Positions 9,374-18,753 of a stretch of 64,000 bases of DNA are shown here, in pieces. Below the pieces are notes generated by a model. That model was given only the letters and a program-made list of their open reading frames with translations, ran no database searches and was not told the origin of the DNA. Position numbers and translations under genes: made by a program. Location of the stretch: contig JAJXZK010000048.1 in assembly GCA_021780095.1 (NCBI GenBank), forward strand, positions 1-64,000, written 5' to 3'. This stretch comes from Acidobacteriota bacterium (GTDB taxonomy: Bacteria; Acidobacteriota; Terriglobia; Terriglobales; Acidobacteriaceae). How positions within the stretch are numbered: position 1 is the first letter of the stretch; every line of letters begins with the position of its first letter.

Positions 9374-10521
9374 GCCCTCAGTTCCGGTACATCGATCCAG
9401 CGACGCTCCTGCCAGGACTTCAGTCCCAGCTCCGCCAACTGCACGCCACGGGCTCCTTCCACAAAGTCGTGCGGAAAGGGCGCATCTTCGGCGACGTGGC
9501 GGAGAAACATCTCCCACTGAACCTTGAAGCCGTTGTCGAATATCTGATTGTCCGGCACGTCCTGCCAGTGCTCGCGAAAGCGGAACGGGTTCTCGACATC
9601 TGGATTCCACACCGGTCGAGGCGTATTCACACGATGCTGGGTCCGACATTCCCGCAAGCCCGCGACTGCGCTCCCTAATGTTCCGTCCACCTGCAAGCTG
9701 AATAGTTCATCCCGATACACGCGAAAAGACCATGAGGAGTTGATCTGGGCAACGATTCCTCCCTCGAGCTCAAACGTTCCGTAGGCTGTGTCGTCGGCGG
9801 TGCACTTGTAGCGATTCCCCCCCTCATCGACACGCTCTGGAATCGTGGTGCCGCCCAGGCACTGCACAGCGCGCACTTTGCCAAACGTATGGTCCAGCAC
9901 ATACCGCCAATGGCAGAACATATCCACGATGATGCCGCCATCGTCCTGCTTGCGGTAGTTCCAGGAGGGCCGCTGCGCGGGTTGCCAATCGCCCTCGAAA
10001 ACCCAATATCCGAACTCTCCGCGAACCGAAAGAATTCTTCCGAAGAAGGCGCTGTCGACCAAGCGCTTCAGTTTGCGCATGCCTGGCAGAAACAATTTGT
10101 CCTGCACCACCCCGTGCTTCACTCCCGCGGCTCTGGCCATGGCGGCCAGTCGCAGCGCTACAGCCGAATCGACGGCGAGAGGCTTCTCGCAATAAACGTG
10201 TTTTCCGGCAGCCATCGCCGCTTCAACGCTTGAGGCTCGCAGTGACGTCACCTGAGCGTCAAAGTAAATGGCATCGTCTGGATTGGCGAGCGCACCGCTC
10301 AGATCGGTGGTCCAGCGAGCCACTCCGTGATCTTTGGCAATCTGTTCAAGCTTGGCGGCATTCCGACCCACCAAGATTGGATCGGGCACAAGTCGAGTGC
10401 CATCGTTGAGTTCGACCCCGCCTTGATTCCGAATTGCCAAAATGGATCGAACCATGTGCTGGTTCAATCCCATGCGTCCAGTGACGCCGTTCATGATGAT
10501 GCCGATTCGCTTCTCGTTCAT
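9370..10521 (-). CDS. Gfo/Idh/MocA-family oxidoreductase
   Basis: Cytoplasmic NAD(P)-dependent dehydrogenase, 383 residues. The N-terminal Rossmann segment is KRIGIIMNGVTGRMGLNQHMVRSI, followed by DAQVTSLRASSVEAAMAAGKHVYCEKPLAVDSAVALRLAAMA; EKP is the family hallmark carrying the catalytic Lys. The C-terminal beta-sheet domain includes DDGGIIVDMFCHWRYVLDH, with the usual Asp/His pair region. It likely oxidises or reduces a sugar hydroxyl, often C3 in this superfamily. Third gene of the minus-strand operon, 37 bases after the transporter and coupled by ATGA to DUF993. Substrate inferred only from context. Confidence 0.9.
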   Translation of the reverse strand: MNEKRIGIIMNGVTGRMGLNQHMVRSILAIRNQGGVELNDGTRLVPDPILVGRNAAKLEQIAKDHGVARWTTDLSGALANPDDAIYFDAQVTSLRASSVEAAMAAGKHVYCEKPLAVDSAVALRLAAMARAAGVKHGVVQDKLFLPGMRKLKRLVDSAFFGRILSVRGEFGYWVFEGDWQPAQRPSWNYRKQDDGGIIVDMFCHWRYVLDHTFGKVRAVQCLGGTTIPERVDEGGNRYKCTADDTAYGTFELEGGIVAQINSSWSFRVYRDELFSLQVDGTLGSAVAGLRECRTQHRVNTPRPVWNPDVENPFRFREHWQDVPDNQIFDNGFKVQWEMFLRHVAEDAPFPHDFVEGARGVQLAELGLKSWQERRWIDVPELRA

Positions 10522-10558
10522 TGCCTACTCCAGGACACTGTGTCCGCTTCAACATTAT

Positions 10559-11833
10559 TCACTCTGCCAGGCCCGATGCTGGATTGGTTTCCGCATCCCG
10601 CAGAAAGCTGCGATTGTGGGCTTCCGGTCCAAACCAGAAGATCACGATCATCACTAGAGTGACGCCGCCCCCAAAAACGGTGAGCGCCCAGGGATACCCG
10701 ACGTGCTCGCGCAGCATGAATTCTACTGCGGTCGCCGGAGCAGCCAGCAGCACGCCCAACTGATACACGACTCCGGGAAAAAGGCTGCGAACATCGTCCG
10801 GAGAAAGCTCTGTCAAGTGCGCGGGAATTACACCGAACGCACCCTGGACGCCCACCTGCATCACGAATGATCCGACCACGAGCACGCCTAGCGAGGTACC
10901 GAAAGCCCATGCCGGAATGGAGAGTAATGACACCACCAGCGCCATCATGATGGCTTTCCGCCGTCCCATTCCCTGGGACAGATGGCCGAAGAAAAGCGCA
11001 CCGACGATGGCGCCAATGTTGTACACGATCGGAAGGCCGTATAAGGCTTTCATCCCGATGACTGTCTTTTCCGCGATGCCGGGGACGAACTTGAGGAAAT
11101 CAGGATACAGATCCTGCGTGCCATGCGAAAGGCACAGGAGCACGCTCATCATCAACAACAGGTAGAAAAACATCGCTTTGTGATGAAGCAGGGAGATGAA
11201 GATATGCTTCATCGATGCGGGCCGATTTTGCTTCCAGGCCTCAGACTCCGGCGCGAACAGCGTCAGCGCGACGACCAGCAATGCGATCGGCGCGCCGATA
11301 AAAAAAACAGACCGCCAGCCGAACGCGGGAGCAATCGTCTGCATGGCCACAGAAGCCAGCAAATAGCCCATAGGATATCCGGCTTGGATCATGCCGGAGA
11401 GCACGCCTCGGAACCGGCGTGGCAAACTCTCCATGGCGTAGGACGCGCCTACGCCCCAATACCCGCCCATGCCGATGCCGTATAGCGCTCGAAAGAGCAC
11501 GAACACCCAAAAGGTGGGCGCTAAACCTGTCAACACCGTGCACAGGGAGAAGTACAGCACGCAGAACATCAGGGGGCGTTTGCGTCCAAATCGGTCAGCC
11601 AGCGCACCGAAGACCAGCGCGCCCACCGGTCGCATTGCGAGGGTCAGCGTCAACGTATAAACGACCGAAGCCTTGGAGACGTGGAATCTCGTCGCCAGTG
11701 TGTCGAACAAAAACACAACAACGAAGAAGTCGAAGGCGTCCAGCACCCAACCCAGAAGGCCGGACGTGACGGCGAACTTCCAGCCCTTGATCTCCTGATC
11801 GCTGCCGGTGTGTGACCCGGTTACAAAGGCCAT
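10559..11833 (-). CDS. MFS transporter, SHS (sialate:H+ symporter-like) family
   Basis: Inner-membrane proton-coupled transporter of 424 residues with about 12 membrane segments. It starts MAFVTGSHTGSDQEIKGWKF, then GLLGWVLDAFDFFVVVFLFDTLA, typical of the SHS family of carboxylate and sialate carriers. MFS motif A is GALADRFGRKRPLMF between TM2 and TM3; LPRRFRGVLSGMIQAGYPMGYLLAS is also typical. It sits upstream of the Gfo/Idh, DUF993 and isomerase genes and so probably imports their substrate or its precursor, plausibly an acidic sugar or other carboxylate. Sialate itself is not supported by the neighbours. Confidence 0.88.
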   Translation of the reverse strand: MAFVTGSHTGSDQEIKGWKFAVTSGLLGWVLDAFDFFVVVFLFDTLATRFHVSKASVVYTLTLTLAMRPVGALVFGALADRFGRKRPLMFCVLYFSLCTVLTGLAPTFWVFVLFRALYGIGMGGYWGVGASYAMESLPRRFRGVLSGMIQAGYPMGYLLASVAMQTIAPAFGWRSVFFIGAPIALLVVALTLFAPESEAWKQNRPASMKHIFISLLHHKAMFFYLLLMMSVLLCLSHGTQDLYPDFLKFVPGIAEKTVIGMKALYGLPIVYNIGAIVGALFFGHLSQGMGRRKAIMMALVVSLLSIPAWAFGTSLGVLVVGSFVMQVGVQGAFGVIPAHLTELSPDDVRSLFPGVVYQLGVLLAAPATAVEFMLREHVGYPWALTVFGGGVTLVMIVIFWFGPEAHNRSFLRDAETNPASGLAE

Positions 11834-11944
11834 ACTTTGTGCGCCATTTCCACAATCGTCTCCCGCCTGCCACGGTGAATGCAGTGATCTGTTCGGTGGA
11901 AAGATTCTATCGCCTTGTGTTCCAACGCGGATTGCGCAAGGACG

Positions 11945-13336
11945 TTATCGCGAGGGGGGAAGCGATTTCCAGTTCGTGTTGGGTGCATCCGGCAAACGAC
12001 CCAGCATCCGATATATGTCGATCAGACCCTGATTTTCCATCTGCTCGCCTGCACCTACCTGAACCCATGTGGTCGCGCTCTGCGCACCATAGCCGCCTTC
12101 GACGGCAGCTTTGATGGTCGGAAAATATCCGTAATATCCGTTCGTGTATCCAAGGAAAAAGCAGTGCTGCACCGGACAGCGGGCTCGCATGTTCATTTGG
12201 AATTCTACGAATGGTTCTCCCGGCATTCCCAGGATTGCGATGTTTCGATCAATCATCGCCGTCGTCACCGGCAAATGCATTGTTTCCTCAATCGACGGTG
12301 CGAAGGTTTCAAACGCGATTGGATTGATTTCTCGCAACAGTTCCTGATGAAACTTTTCCGGGTTCCAGCGAAGTTTGAAAGCAAGCGAGTCCTCCGTGAA
12401 GTCGATGCTGGGATTGGGATCGGCGCTGGTTTGGATTCCCTTTGCCGTATTCGCGGCCGCTTCGCCTAAAGTTTGTCCCGCCCAATCTCGCCGTGCGATG
12501 GCGTCTTGTTTCATCGGCGTCGTGGCGTCGAAGACATTAATGTCACCCGGCGCTCCTTGAACAAAAAATGCCAACGGTTTGCCGCCGAATGCCTGCTCCA
12601 CCACTTTGCACATGACACCTGGGAAATCCGCGGAGAAGCGTAAATTATCCGGCCCAAAGGTCACCGGATGCGTCGAGTAGTTCACCAATAGGGCCAACGG
12701 TTGTCCGTCCATTTGATCAATGCGCAGCACTGCAATCGTCGGATCCACAGGCCAAGTTGGCATCTGCGTCGTGTTCGACCAAAGCATTGTGACGCTGCCA
12801 TCGGAATTGATCAGGCGACGGTTATATCCGATGTAGGTGTCGCCGTAGCCCACCCCTAATTTCACTGGCACAACATGTTGCGCTGCGTTGTGAATCGCTT
12901 GTTCAATTTTGCCAAGGTCCGCCGTCTCCCACGCCGGAGGTCCAGAGGGATAGTCGTCCAGGATCACGGGTCCGGCATGGGTATGTGTCGCCTGCACAAT
13001 CACGTCGCCAATGCCAGTGTCCTTCTTCACAGCCTCGCGCAGTCTATCGAGCGAGGCGGGACCAAATGTCCTGCCAAGATCCAGGTCAACATACGCCAGC
13101 CGCTGATCTCCCGCCTCCAGCACCAGAACGCGGGCATACAACGGATCGAGAATCCCTTCGGCCCCCTTCAGACGATCGAAATATCCCCACATATGCACGC
13201 CCAGTGGCGGAGTGATGTCGACCCTGGCTACGCCAGCTTTCATGTCCGCCGCGCTCGCGTGAGCGCCAGAACATAGGATCAGCAGAGCGGCCACATGCGG
13301 AAGATAGTCACGGAACGAACGAAACTCTCGAGTCAT
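11945..13336 (-). CDS. exported neutral/alkaline ceramidase-like hydrolase
   Basis: 463-residue exported protein. The N-terminus MTREFRSFRDYLPHVAALLILCSGAHASAA is a Sec signal. The mature part starts MKAGVARVDITPPLGVHMWGY, the hallmark of the neutral ceramidase N-terminal domain, followed by VIVQATHTHAGPVILDDYPSG with the zinc-binding His pair and LLVNYSTHPVTFGPDN with a further zinc His. Only the catalytic-type domain is present, shorter than full-length ceramidases, as in many environmental homologues whose substrate is unproven. The start has GAGGATC six bases ahead. It precedes the transporter by 111 bases and is probably the first gene of the operon, expressed from the AT-rich region upstream. 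Confidence 0.8.
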   Translation of the reverse strand: MTREFRSFRDYLPHVAALLILCSGAHASAADMKAGVARVDITPPLGVHMWGYFDRLKGAEGILDPLYARVLVLEAGDQRLAYVDLDLGRTFGPASLDRLREAVKKDTGIGDVIVQATHTHAGPVILDDYPSGPPAWETADLGKIEQAIHNAAQHVVPVKLGVGYGDTYIGYNRRLINSDGSVTMLWSNTTQMPTWPVDPTIAVLRIDQMDGQPLALLVNYSTHPVTFGPDNLRFSADFPGVMCKVVEQAFGGKPLAFFVQGAPGDINVFDATTPMKQDAIARRDWAGQTLGEAAANTAKGIQTSADPNPSIDFTEDSLAFKLRWNPEKFHQELLREINPIAFETFAPSIEETMHLPVTTAMIDRNIAILGMPGEPFVEFQMNMRARCPVQHCFFLGYTNGYYGYFPTIKAAVEGGYGAQSATTWVQVGAGEQMENQGLIDIYRMLGRLPDAPNTNWKSLPPSR

Positions 13337-13612
13337 AATCGATCCTCAATTAGTTATATTTGTAATAAATAAGCTCATCCAATCGAATATGGCGGGGCTA
13401 TATATTCAGAAGATGAAGCTATTGGATATTTGAGCAGCTGTCAACGATTGAATTGATCGCAGTTGTGGCTGTCAGACATACCTCGGCATGACCTGATCAA
13501 AATTTATTATTGTTCCTTTCTAAAATACTTACGCGCGGCTAGAGTGCTACGAAAGCTTTTTCTATGCTTCTTCCAGATTGGCTGAATCTGCCTTGATAAG
13601 GAAGGAGGGGCA
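13337..13612. other. AT-rich promoter region upstream of the ceramidase operon
   Basis: No gene seen. The start-proximal part (13354-13372) reads TTATATTTGTAATAAATAA, an imperfect inverted repeat reminiscent of the TTATTT...AAATAA repeat beside the ROK gene, so the ROK protein might also control this operon. A second AT-rich patch near 13498-13530 could be the old promoter of the TonB-receptor remnant on the other strand. Both readings are tentative. Confidence 0.3.
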
Positions 13613-13717
13613 ATGTCGCCAGAAGTGCTGGCTTCTGAACTGGGACAGTCGGAGCTGGCCAATGGACTCCATTTTAGCGCCTACCTAGTTCGCTGGCCGC
13701 CCTGTTGCAGGATGTAA
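13613..13717 (+). CDS. possible 34-residue ORF with strong ribosome site
   Basis: An ATG preceded by AAGGAAGGAGGGG opens a short frame (MSPEVLASELGQSELANG..., ending in WPPCCRM). The ribosome site is among the best in the window, yet the product has no recognisable domain. It overlaps the TonB-receptor remnant in another frame. It may be the truncated 5' end of a gene whose body was deleted, leaving start signals joined to receptor 3' sequence. It may not be expressed. Confidence 0.25.
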   Translation: MSPEVLASELGQSELANGLHFSAYLVRWPPCCRM

Positions 13718-13899
13718 GGGTGACGTCGACCACCTCTTTGGATTTCCGCGCGGAATTCTTTAACGCATTCAACCATGCACAGTTCCATGGCATTAGTTCT
13801 GTGGATGGGAACTTCAACGACGGCCCCGGAAACTTTGGCGGTATCTTCGGCGACAACGGCGGCCGCATTGGTCAACTGGCGGTGAAGTCCAATTTCTAG
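13678..13899 (+). pseudogene. C-terminal remnant of an Oar-like TonB-dependent receptor
   Basis: The frame after a TAG at 13675 encodes LLQDVRVTSTTSLDFRAEF, FNAFNHAQF, then a Gly/Asn-rich stretch and [15 protein letters not shown]. This is the last ~70 residues of an Acidobacteria-type TonB receptor barrel (family signature RxEFFNxFNH and a terminal aromatic). The other ~1,000 residues are absent, so this is a decayed copy, compatible with deletion. It suggests that the oxidative island downstream once had its own outer-membrane receptor. An intact receptor of the same family lies at 33.6 kb. Confidence 0.75.
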
Positions 13900-13929
13900 C
13901 CGTTGAACGAGATATGTCGAGCGATTTTC

Positions 13930-13952
13930 GTGGCTGCACTTGGTGCAGCCAC
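13930..13952 (+). terminator. perfect hairpin after receptor remnant
   Basis: GTGGCTGCAC-TTG-GTGCAGCCAC forms a perfect 10-bp, GC-rich stem with a 3-base loop, 30 bases after the remnant stop codon. No T-tract follows, so it may be a residual or Rho-assisted terminator. Confidence 0.5.
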
Positions 13953-14225
13953 CCGAGTTGGCTTCATCCTCAACTCTGGGAATGCCTGTTGTCGAATGAT
14001 TTGGCTTTCGAAGTCAGTTATCGCCGAAGCGAGGCGGTCTGGAGGTATTTTCCGAGGGACAGGATTCTCCCACCGCGCAATGGCAGTTCGTTCCAACCCT
14101 CATTCAGTGTTAGCCTGCACGATAAGAAGAGTGGACACGAAATTGCGCGACATTTGCCCCGCAATGGAGCTGAGAGCGGAGCAGAGTGCAAGGTCTGCGC
14201 GATCCATCACTCTGGAGGAAACACG

Positions 14226-15254
14226 ATGAAGGCGCTGGTGAAGAACCGTGATGAGCGTGGTCTGTGGATTGACGATGTGCCGAAGCCGCCAATTGGAATT
14301 AATGATGTGTTGATCAAGGTTCAGATGGCCGGCATTTGTGGAACTGATCTGCATATTTACGAGTGGGATAGTTGGGCGAGATCGACAGTTCAAGTGCCCA
14401 CGGTGATTGGGCATGAATTCGTCGGGGAGATCGTGGATGTCGGATCGAACGTTACCGACTTCCGCCCGGGCATGATTGTCAGCGGGGAAGGCCACGTGGT
14501 GTGCGGGCGCTGTCGAAATTGCCTGGCGGGACGTCGTCATCTGTGCGCGCAAATCCGCGGGGTGGGCGTCAATCGGCCAGGTGCGTTTGCAGAGTACATC
14601 TCTCTACCGATGAGCAATATTTGGCGTCATCATCCGAACGTGTCGCTGGAGGTTGCTTCGATCTTCGATCCTTTCGGCAATGCGGTCCACACTGCCTTGT
14701 CATTTCCGGTTCTCGGCGAGGACGTGCTGATCACGGGAGCCGGGCCGATTGGACTGATGGCTGCAGCGGTCGCGCGCCATGCGGGAGCGAGATATATCGT
14801 CATCACCGACTTGAACCCGTTTCGTCTGGAATTGGCCAAAACCATGGGCGTCACGTTGGCCGTCGATCCAACCAAGAAGACTCTCGAGGAAGTTCAGAAA
14901 GAACTGGGCATGATGGAGGGTTTTGACGTCGGGCTTGAAATGTCAGGAAATCCGACAGCGTTTCGCGACATGCTTGCCAATATGAGCCATGGCGGCAAGA
15001 TCGCGATGCTGGGTATCCCCAGCCAGGAGATCGCGATCGACTGGCACCGTGTGATTTTCAACATGCTGACGTTGAAAGGCATCTACGGCCGCGAGATGTA
15101 CGAAACCTGGTACAAGATGACGGTGATGCTGGAGTCGGGTCTGGATATTCGACCCGTGATTACCCATCGCTTTCCATGGCAGGAATTCGAAAAGGGATTC
15201 GCAGTGATGAAGACCGGGGATTGCGGCAAGGTCATTCTGGACTGGAGGAATTAA
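14226..15254 (+). CDS. tdh: zinc-dependent dehydrogenase, L-threonine 3-dehydrogenase-like
   Basis: Medium-chain zinc dehydrogenase, 342 residues, close to the 341 of classical Tdh, which oxidises L-threonine to 2-amino-3-ketobutyrate with NAD. Visible: catalytic zinc site [11 protein letters not shown] and GHEFVG, structural zinc cysteines [15 protein letters not shown], Rossmann [14 protein letters not shown], and the Tdh-like [14 protein letters not shown] and [14 protein letters not shown]. The ATG has GGAGGA nine bases ahead; the frame is open further upstream without a ribosome site. Only five bases separate it from the PQQ gene, so its substrate here may be a polyol or sugar alcohol rather than threonine; the sequence alone favours Tdh. 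Confidence 0.85.
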   Translation: MKALVKNRDERGLWIDDVPKPPIGINDVLIKVQMAGICGTDLHIYEWDSWARSTVQVPTVIGHEFVGEIVDVGSNVTDFRPGMIVSGEGHVVCGRCRNCLAGRRHLCAQIRGVGVNRPGAFAEYISLPMSNIWRHHPNVSLEVASIFDPFGNAVHTALSFPVLGEDVLITGAGPIGLMAAAVARHAGARYIVITDLNPFRLELAKTMGVTLAVDPTKKTLEEVQKELGMMEGFDVGLEMSGNPTAFRDMLANMSHGGKIAMLGIPSQEIAIDWHRVIFNMLTLKGIYGREMYETWYKMTVMLESGLDIRPVITHRFPWQEFEKGFAVMKTGDCGKVILDWRN

Positions 15255-15259
15255 AGTTC

Positions 15260-17845
15260 ATGCATCGCTTGCTTGCGAGTTCGGTAGATTCTTCTCGTCG
15301 TTCCAGGAAGAGTTGCATGTTTCCGACTCGTGATCGTGCAATCGAGCATCTGCCCGCGAATCGGCACAAGAATCGATTGAAATCGTGCAGATCGCGAATC
15401 CTGTGCGTTTCACTCGCGACCTGCCTGGTTATGCATTGGGGTATAGCACGCGGCCAGTTCTCTACGAACCCCTCCGGCCAGGAATGGCATTCCTACGGGA
15501 ATGACATGGGTGGGCAGCGATTCTCACCGCTGAAACAGATCAATCGAAGCAATGTGGACCAACTGCAGCGAGCTTGGACGTACAAGGTACAGGCGTTTCC
15601 GGGCAGCGGCGTTGTCGCGTTCGAAAGTACTCCGCTGATGGTGAACGATGTCCTGTACTTTGCGGTGCCAACCGGACAAGCCATCGCTGTTGACGCGGAA
15701 ACCGGGAAGCAGCTCTGGGTCTTCAGTCCGTTCAGCGGAGTGTCTCAACCGCCGAATCCGGTTCCCAATCGTGGAGTGGCCTATTGGCCGGGCAGTTTAG
15801 CCGACGCGCGTAACGGCTCAGAAAAAAATATAGGAAGCCGAATTCTTTACGTCAGCTCGAATGCTCGCCTGTATGCGCTCGACTCTGCAACCGGGAAACC
15901 TTGCATGGATTTTGGCAGCGGTGGCTCGATCGATCTTCGCGCAGGCGTCGCCACGCAATGGCCCCAGCTGAAGTATGACGACACCTCTCCGCCGGTCATC
16001 TATAAGGATGTTGTCATTGTTGGATCGGAAGTCCAGGAATATCCTTCGATCGGGCCAAGCGGTGCGGTTCGAGCCTTCGATGTTAAAACCGGGAAACTGG
16101 TCTGGAGGTTTGATACGGTCCCAAAGCCTGGCGAGATTGGGCACGATACCTGGAATGGCGACGACTGGAAAGATCGCTCCGGCACCAATGCGTGGGGCCT
16201 GCTCAGCGTCGATGCCAAGAATGGACTGGTCTTTGTGCCGCTAGGGTCTCCCTCCTATGACTTTTATGGCGCGGACAGAAAGGGCAAAGATCTGTTTGGA
16301 GATTCACTGGTTGCTCTCAATGCCGAGACCGGCAAACTCGTTTGGTATTACCAGACCGTGCATCACGATCTTTGGGATTACGATCCCGCTGCGCAACCCG
16401 TTTTATTTTCTCTGCACCGGAACGGCCGTGAAATTCCTGCCGTTGCAGAGGTAACCAAGACGGGATTTGTCTTTGTCTTCGACCGTCTGACGGGCAAGAC
16501 CCTGTTTCCCATTGAAGAACGCCCCGTCGCGCACAGTGACTTACCCGGAGAAGCAAGCTGGCCCACCCAACCTACGCCGGTGAAACTGCCGCCGTTGGCC
16601 ACCACCTCGGTTACGCTCGCTGACATCACCACGGTTACCCCAGAATCACGTGAGGATTGCCTGCAGAAATTTGGGTCTGCACTTCCGGGACGAATCTTTA
16701 ATCCCTGGGGATTGGATTTGAAACTGGAAATTCCGGGAACGTTAGGCGGCGGCAATTGGTCCGGCGCCTCGTTCGATCCCGCATCTGGCTACCTCTTCGT
16801 CAATATAAGCAATGTTGGAACGGTGGGCATGATGAAGCCGCAACCCGCCGGCTCACCTGAAGCCTATGCGTGGGGAAGTCCATGGGGCACCTATTCTCGC
16901 TTCTGGGACAGCCATCATTATCCGTGCCAACAACCGCCATGGGGAACACTGAGCGCAGTCAATCTGAACACAGGAAGCATTGCTTGGAGAGTGACCCTTG
17001 GAGTGGTGGACGAGCTCGCCGCAAAAGGGATTCCCAAAACTGGCATCTACAATCTGGGCGGTTCCATCGCGACCGATGGAGGGCTCGTCTTTATCGCCGC
17101 CACTTCCGATCACCGGCTTCGGGCCTTTGATGCGAAAACCGGAAAGGAACTTTGGGTCACCAAGCTTGAATCGGATGGTCACGCCACTCCGCTCACCTAT
17201 CTTGGTCCTCAAACCAAAAAACAATTTGTGGTGATTGCCGTCGGTCCAGGCGGAAACTTTGGAGGTGGAAGATCTGGTCCGACGGCCTTGGCCGCGTACA
17301 CCCTGTTTCCCAAAGGCCAGATCAGCCCTGCCGAAGCGAAATTGCAGACAGAGTTGAAGGCAATGCAAACCAGCAACGGGGGCCATGGAAGCGAACCGAC
17401 AGACATTCACTCGTCGCTCCCTGCGCCGGTGCAGCCGATCGCGTTTAGCCATAGGCTCCATGTGACGACAGCCGGAATGAAGTGCGACGACTGCCACCAT
17501 GTCTCCGCGGATGGCAAGCAGATGCAAATTCCGAATGTCGCCAATTGTATGACCTGTCATCAAGCCGTGATGACCACAAGTCCGGAAATTCAGAAATTGG
17601 CTCGCTTGCAAAAAGAACGCCAGCAGGTTCCTTGGATTCGGCTGTATCAGCTACCGCCGTTTGTCTTTTTCAGTCATCAAAAGCACATTGACGCGAATGT
17701 GAAATGCGCCGTGTGCCACGGCGATGTGCGCAACCAGATTGCCCTGAGGCAGGAAAAGGATATTTCGATGGCCTCGTGCGTCAACTGTCATCAACTCCGC
17801 AAAGCTTCCATCTCTTGCGGCCTCTGTCACGAAGTTGGGTATTGA
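15260..17845 (+). CDS. PQQ-dependent dehydrogenase fused to a multiheme c-type cytochrome
   Basis: Exported quinoprotein of ~861 residues. A signal-like stretch (RILCVSLATCLVMHWGIARG) is followed by an eight-bladed PQQ propeller of the membrane-glucose-dehydrogenase type (EWHSYGNDMGGQRFSPLKQINRSNV, VWYYQTVHHDLWDYDPAAQPVL, PWGTLSAVNLNTG). The last ~130 residues are a c7/c3-like module with five CxxCH sites (CDDCH, CMTCH, CAVCH, CVNCH, CGLCH, residues ~741-857) and two FSHxxH ligand motifs. It would oxidise an alcohol or sugar and pass electrons along a heme wire. Usual quinohemoproteins carry one class-I heme domain, so this fusion is unusual. GGAGGA ten bases ahead marks the ATG; an internal ATG at 15317 is the alternative. 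Confidence 0.85.
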   Translation: MHRLLASSVDSSRRSRKSCMFPTRDRAIEHLPANRHKNRLKSCRSRILCVSLATCLVMHWGIARGQFSTNPSGQEWHSYGNDMGGQRFSPLKQINRSNVDQLQRAWTYKVQAFPGSGVVAFESTPLMVNDVLYFAVPTGQAIAVDAETGKQLWVFSPFSGVSQPPNPVPNRGVAYWPGSLADARNGSEKNIGSRILYVSSNARLYALDSATGKPCMDFGSGGSIDLRAGVATQWPQLKYDDTSPPVIYKDVVIVGSEVQEYPSIGPSGAVRAFDVKTGKLVWRFDTVPKPGEIGHDTWNGDDWKDRSGTNAWGLLSVDAKNGLVFVPLGSPSYDFYGADRKGKDLFGDSLVALNAETGKLVWYYQTVHHDLWDYDPAAQPVLFSLHRNGREIPAVAEVTKTGFVFVFDRLTGKTLFPIEERPVAHSDLPGEASWPTQPTPVKLPPLATTSVTLADITTVTPESREDCLQKFGSALPGRIFNPWGLDLKLEIPGTLGGGNWSGASFDPASGYLFVNISNVGTVGMMKPQPAGSPEAYAWGSPWGTYSRFWDSHHYPCQQPPWGTLSAVNLNTGSIAWRVTLGVVDELAAKGIPKTGIYNLGGSIATDGGLVFIAATSDHRLRAFDAKTGKELWVTKLESDGHATPLTYLGPQTKKQFVVIAVGPGGNFGGGRSGPTALAAYTLFPKGQISPAEAKLQTELKAMQTSNGGHGSEPTDIHSSLPAPVQPIAFSHRLHVTTAGMKCDDCHHVSADGKQMQIPNVANCMTCHQAVMTTSPEIQKLARLQKERQQVPWIRLYQLPPFVFFSHQKHIDANVKCAVCHGDVRNQIALRQEKDISMASCVNCHQLRKASISCGLCHEVGY

Positions 17846-17850
17846 ATAAG

Positions 17851-18753
17851 ATGACGGTGGATCGGCGAACAGTCTTGAAGGGTCTTGCCGCAGGTCTCAT
17901 CGCGACCGGCGTTCCGGCCAATGCGGTTGCAACTGAAGAAGACCCCAGGCTCGATGGCTCCTTCCGAATATGGGATGCCCACAGCCACCTCGGAAGTCTC
18001 CCGGGGAACACGCCGGAAGAGCGCATGGCAGTCCTGGTTCGACACATGGACAGGCTGGGCATCGAGCGCCTTATTCTCTCCCAGGGGTACGAGGAATACG
18101 TCAGCCATGCGACGCCCGATCAGATTCGGATTGAAAACAATCGAGTGATGCGTGCGGTGAAGCATTTTCCCGATCGGGCCTACGGATCGCTGTACCTGAA
18201 TCCCGAAAATGGCAAGTTCTGCTTGGAGGAATTCGATCGATGTATCCGGAATGGACCGATGGTCTGCATTGGTGAGATACAGACAGACGTTCTCTGCAGT
18301 TCTGCTGCGCTGGATCCGATTGTCGAACAGGCAATCTCAATGAATGTGCCGATCCTGCAACATACTTGGATCAAAACCTGGGCCAATCAGCCGGGAGAGT
18401 CGACCCCTTACGACGTGGTGGAACTTGCGAAGCGGCACCCCAACGCGAACATCATTTGCGGACACACGGGAGGAACTTGGGAGCTTGGCATCCGCATCAT
18501 TCGCGCGACGAAAAACGTGTACGCAGATCTTGCGGGATCGGACCCAACGTCAGGATTCACGGAAATGGCGGTGCGAGAACTGGGAGCCGAGCGCGTGATT
18601 TACGGAAGCGATGTCGGCGGCCGTAGCTTTGCGTCTCAGGTCGCGAAAGTCCTGGGCGCCGAAATCTCCGATGGCGACAAGAAGCTCATTCTCGGAGGAA
18701 ACATGCGGCGTCTTTTGCAACCGGTTCTGCAGGCGAAAGGTCTGGCGTCATGA
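17851..18753 (+). CDS. Tat-exported amidohydrolase (TIM-barrel metal hydrolase)
   Basis: 300 residues. The N-terminus MTVDRRTVLKGLAAGLIATGVPANA is a twin-arginine signal, so the folded metal enzyme goes to the periplasm. The amidohydrolase-2 motifs are intact: IWDAHSHLG (metal ligands His44, His46), a His in NIICGHTGGTWE and Asp in VIYGSDVGG. Such enzymes hydrolyse or decarboxylate, including lactones and related sugar-acid derivatives. It starts six bases after the PQQ-multiheme gene and overlaps the next gene by ATGA, so it is made together with a partner of the same fold. Substrate unknown; a lactone formed by PQQ oxidation is a reasonable guess. Confidence 0.8.
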   Translation: MTVDRRTVLKGLAAGLIATGVPANAVATEEDPRLDGSFRIWDAHSHLGSLPGNTPEERMAVLVRHMDRLGIERLILSQGYEEYVSHATPDQIRIENNRVMRAVKHFPDRAYGSLYLNPENGKFCLEEFDRCIRNGPMVCIGEIQTDVLCSSAALDPIVEQAISMNVPILQHTWIKTWANQPGESTPYDVVELAKRHPNANIICGHTGGTWELGIRIIRATKNVYADLAGSDPTSGFTEMAVRELGAERVIYGSDVGGRSFASQVAKVLGAEISDGDKKLILGGNMRRLLQPVLQAKGLAS

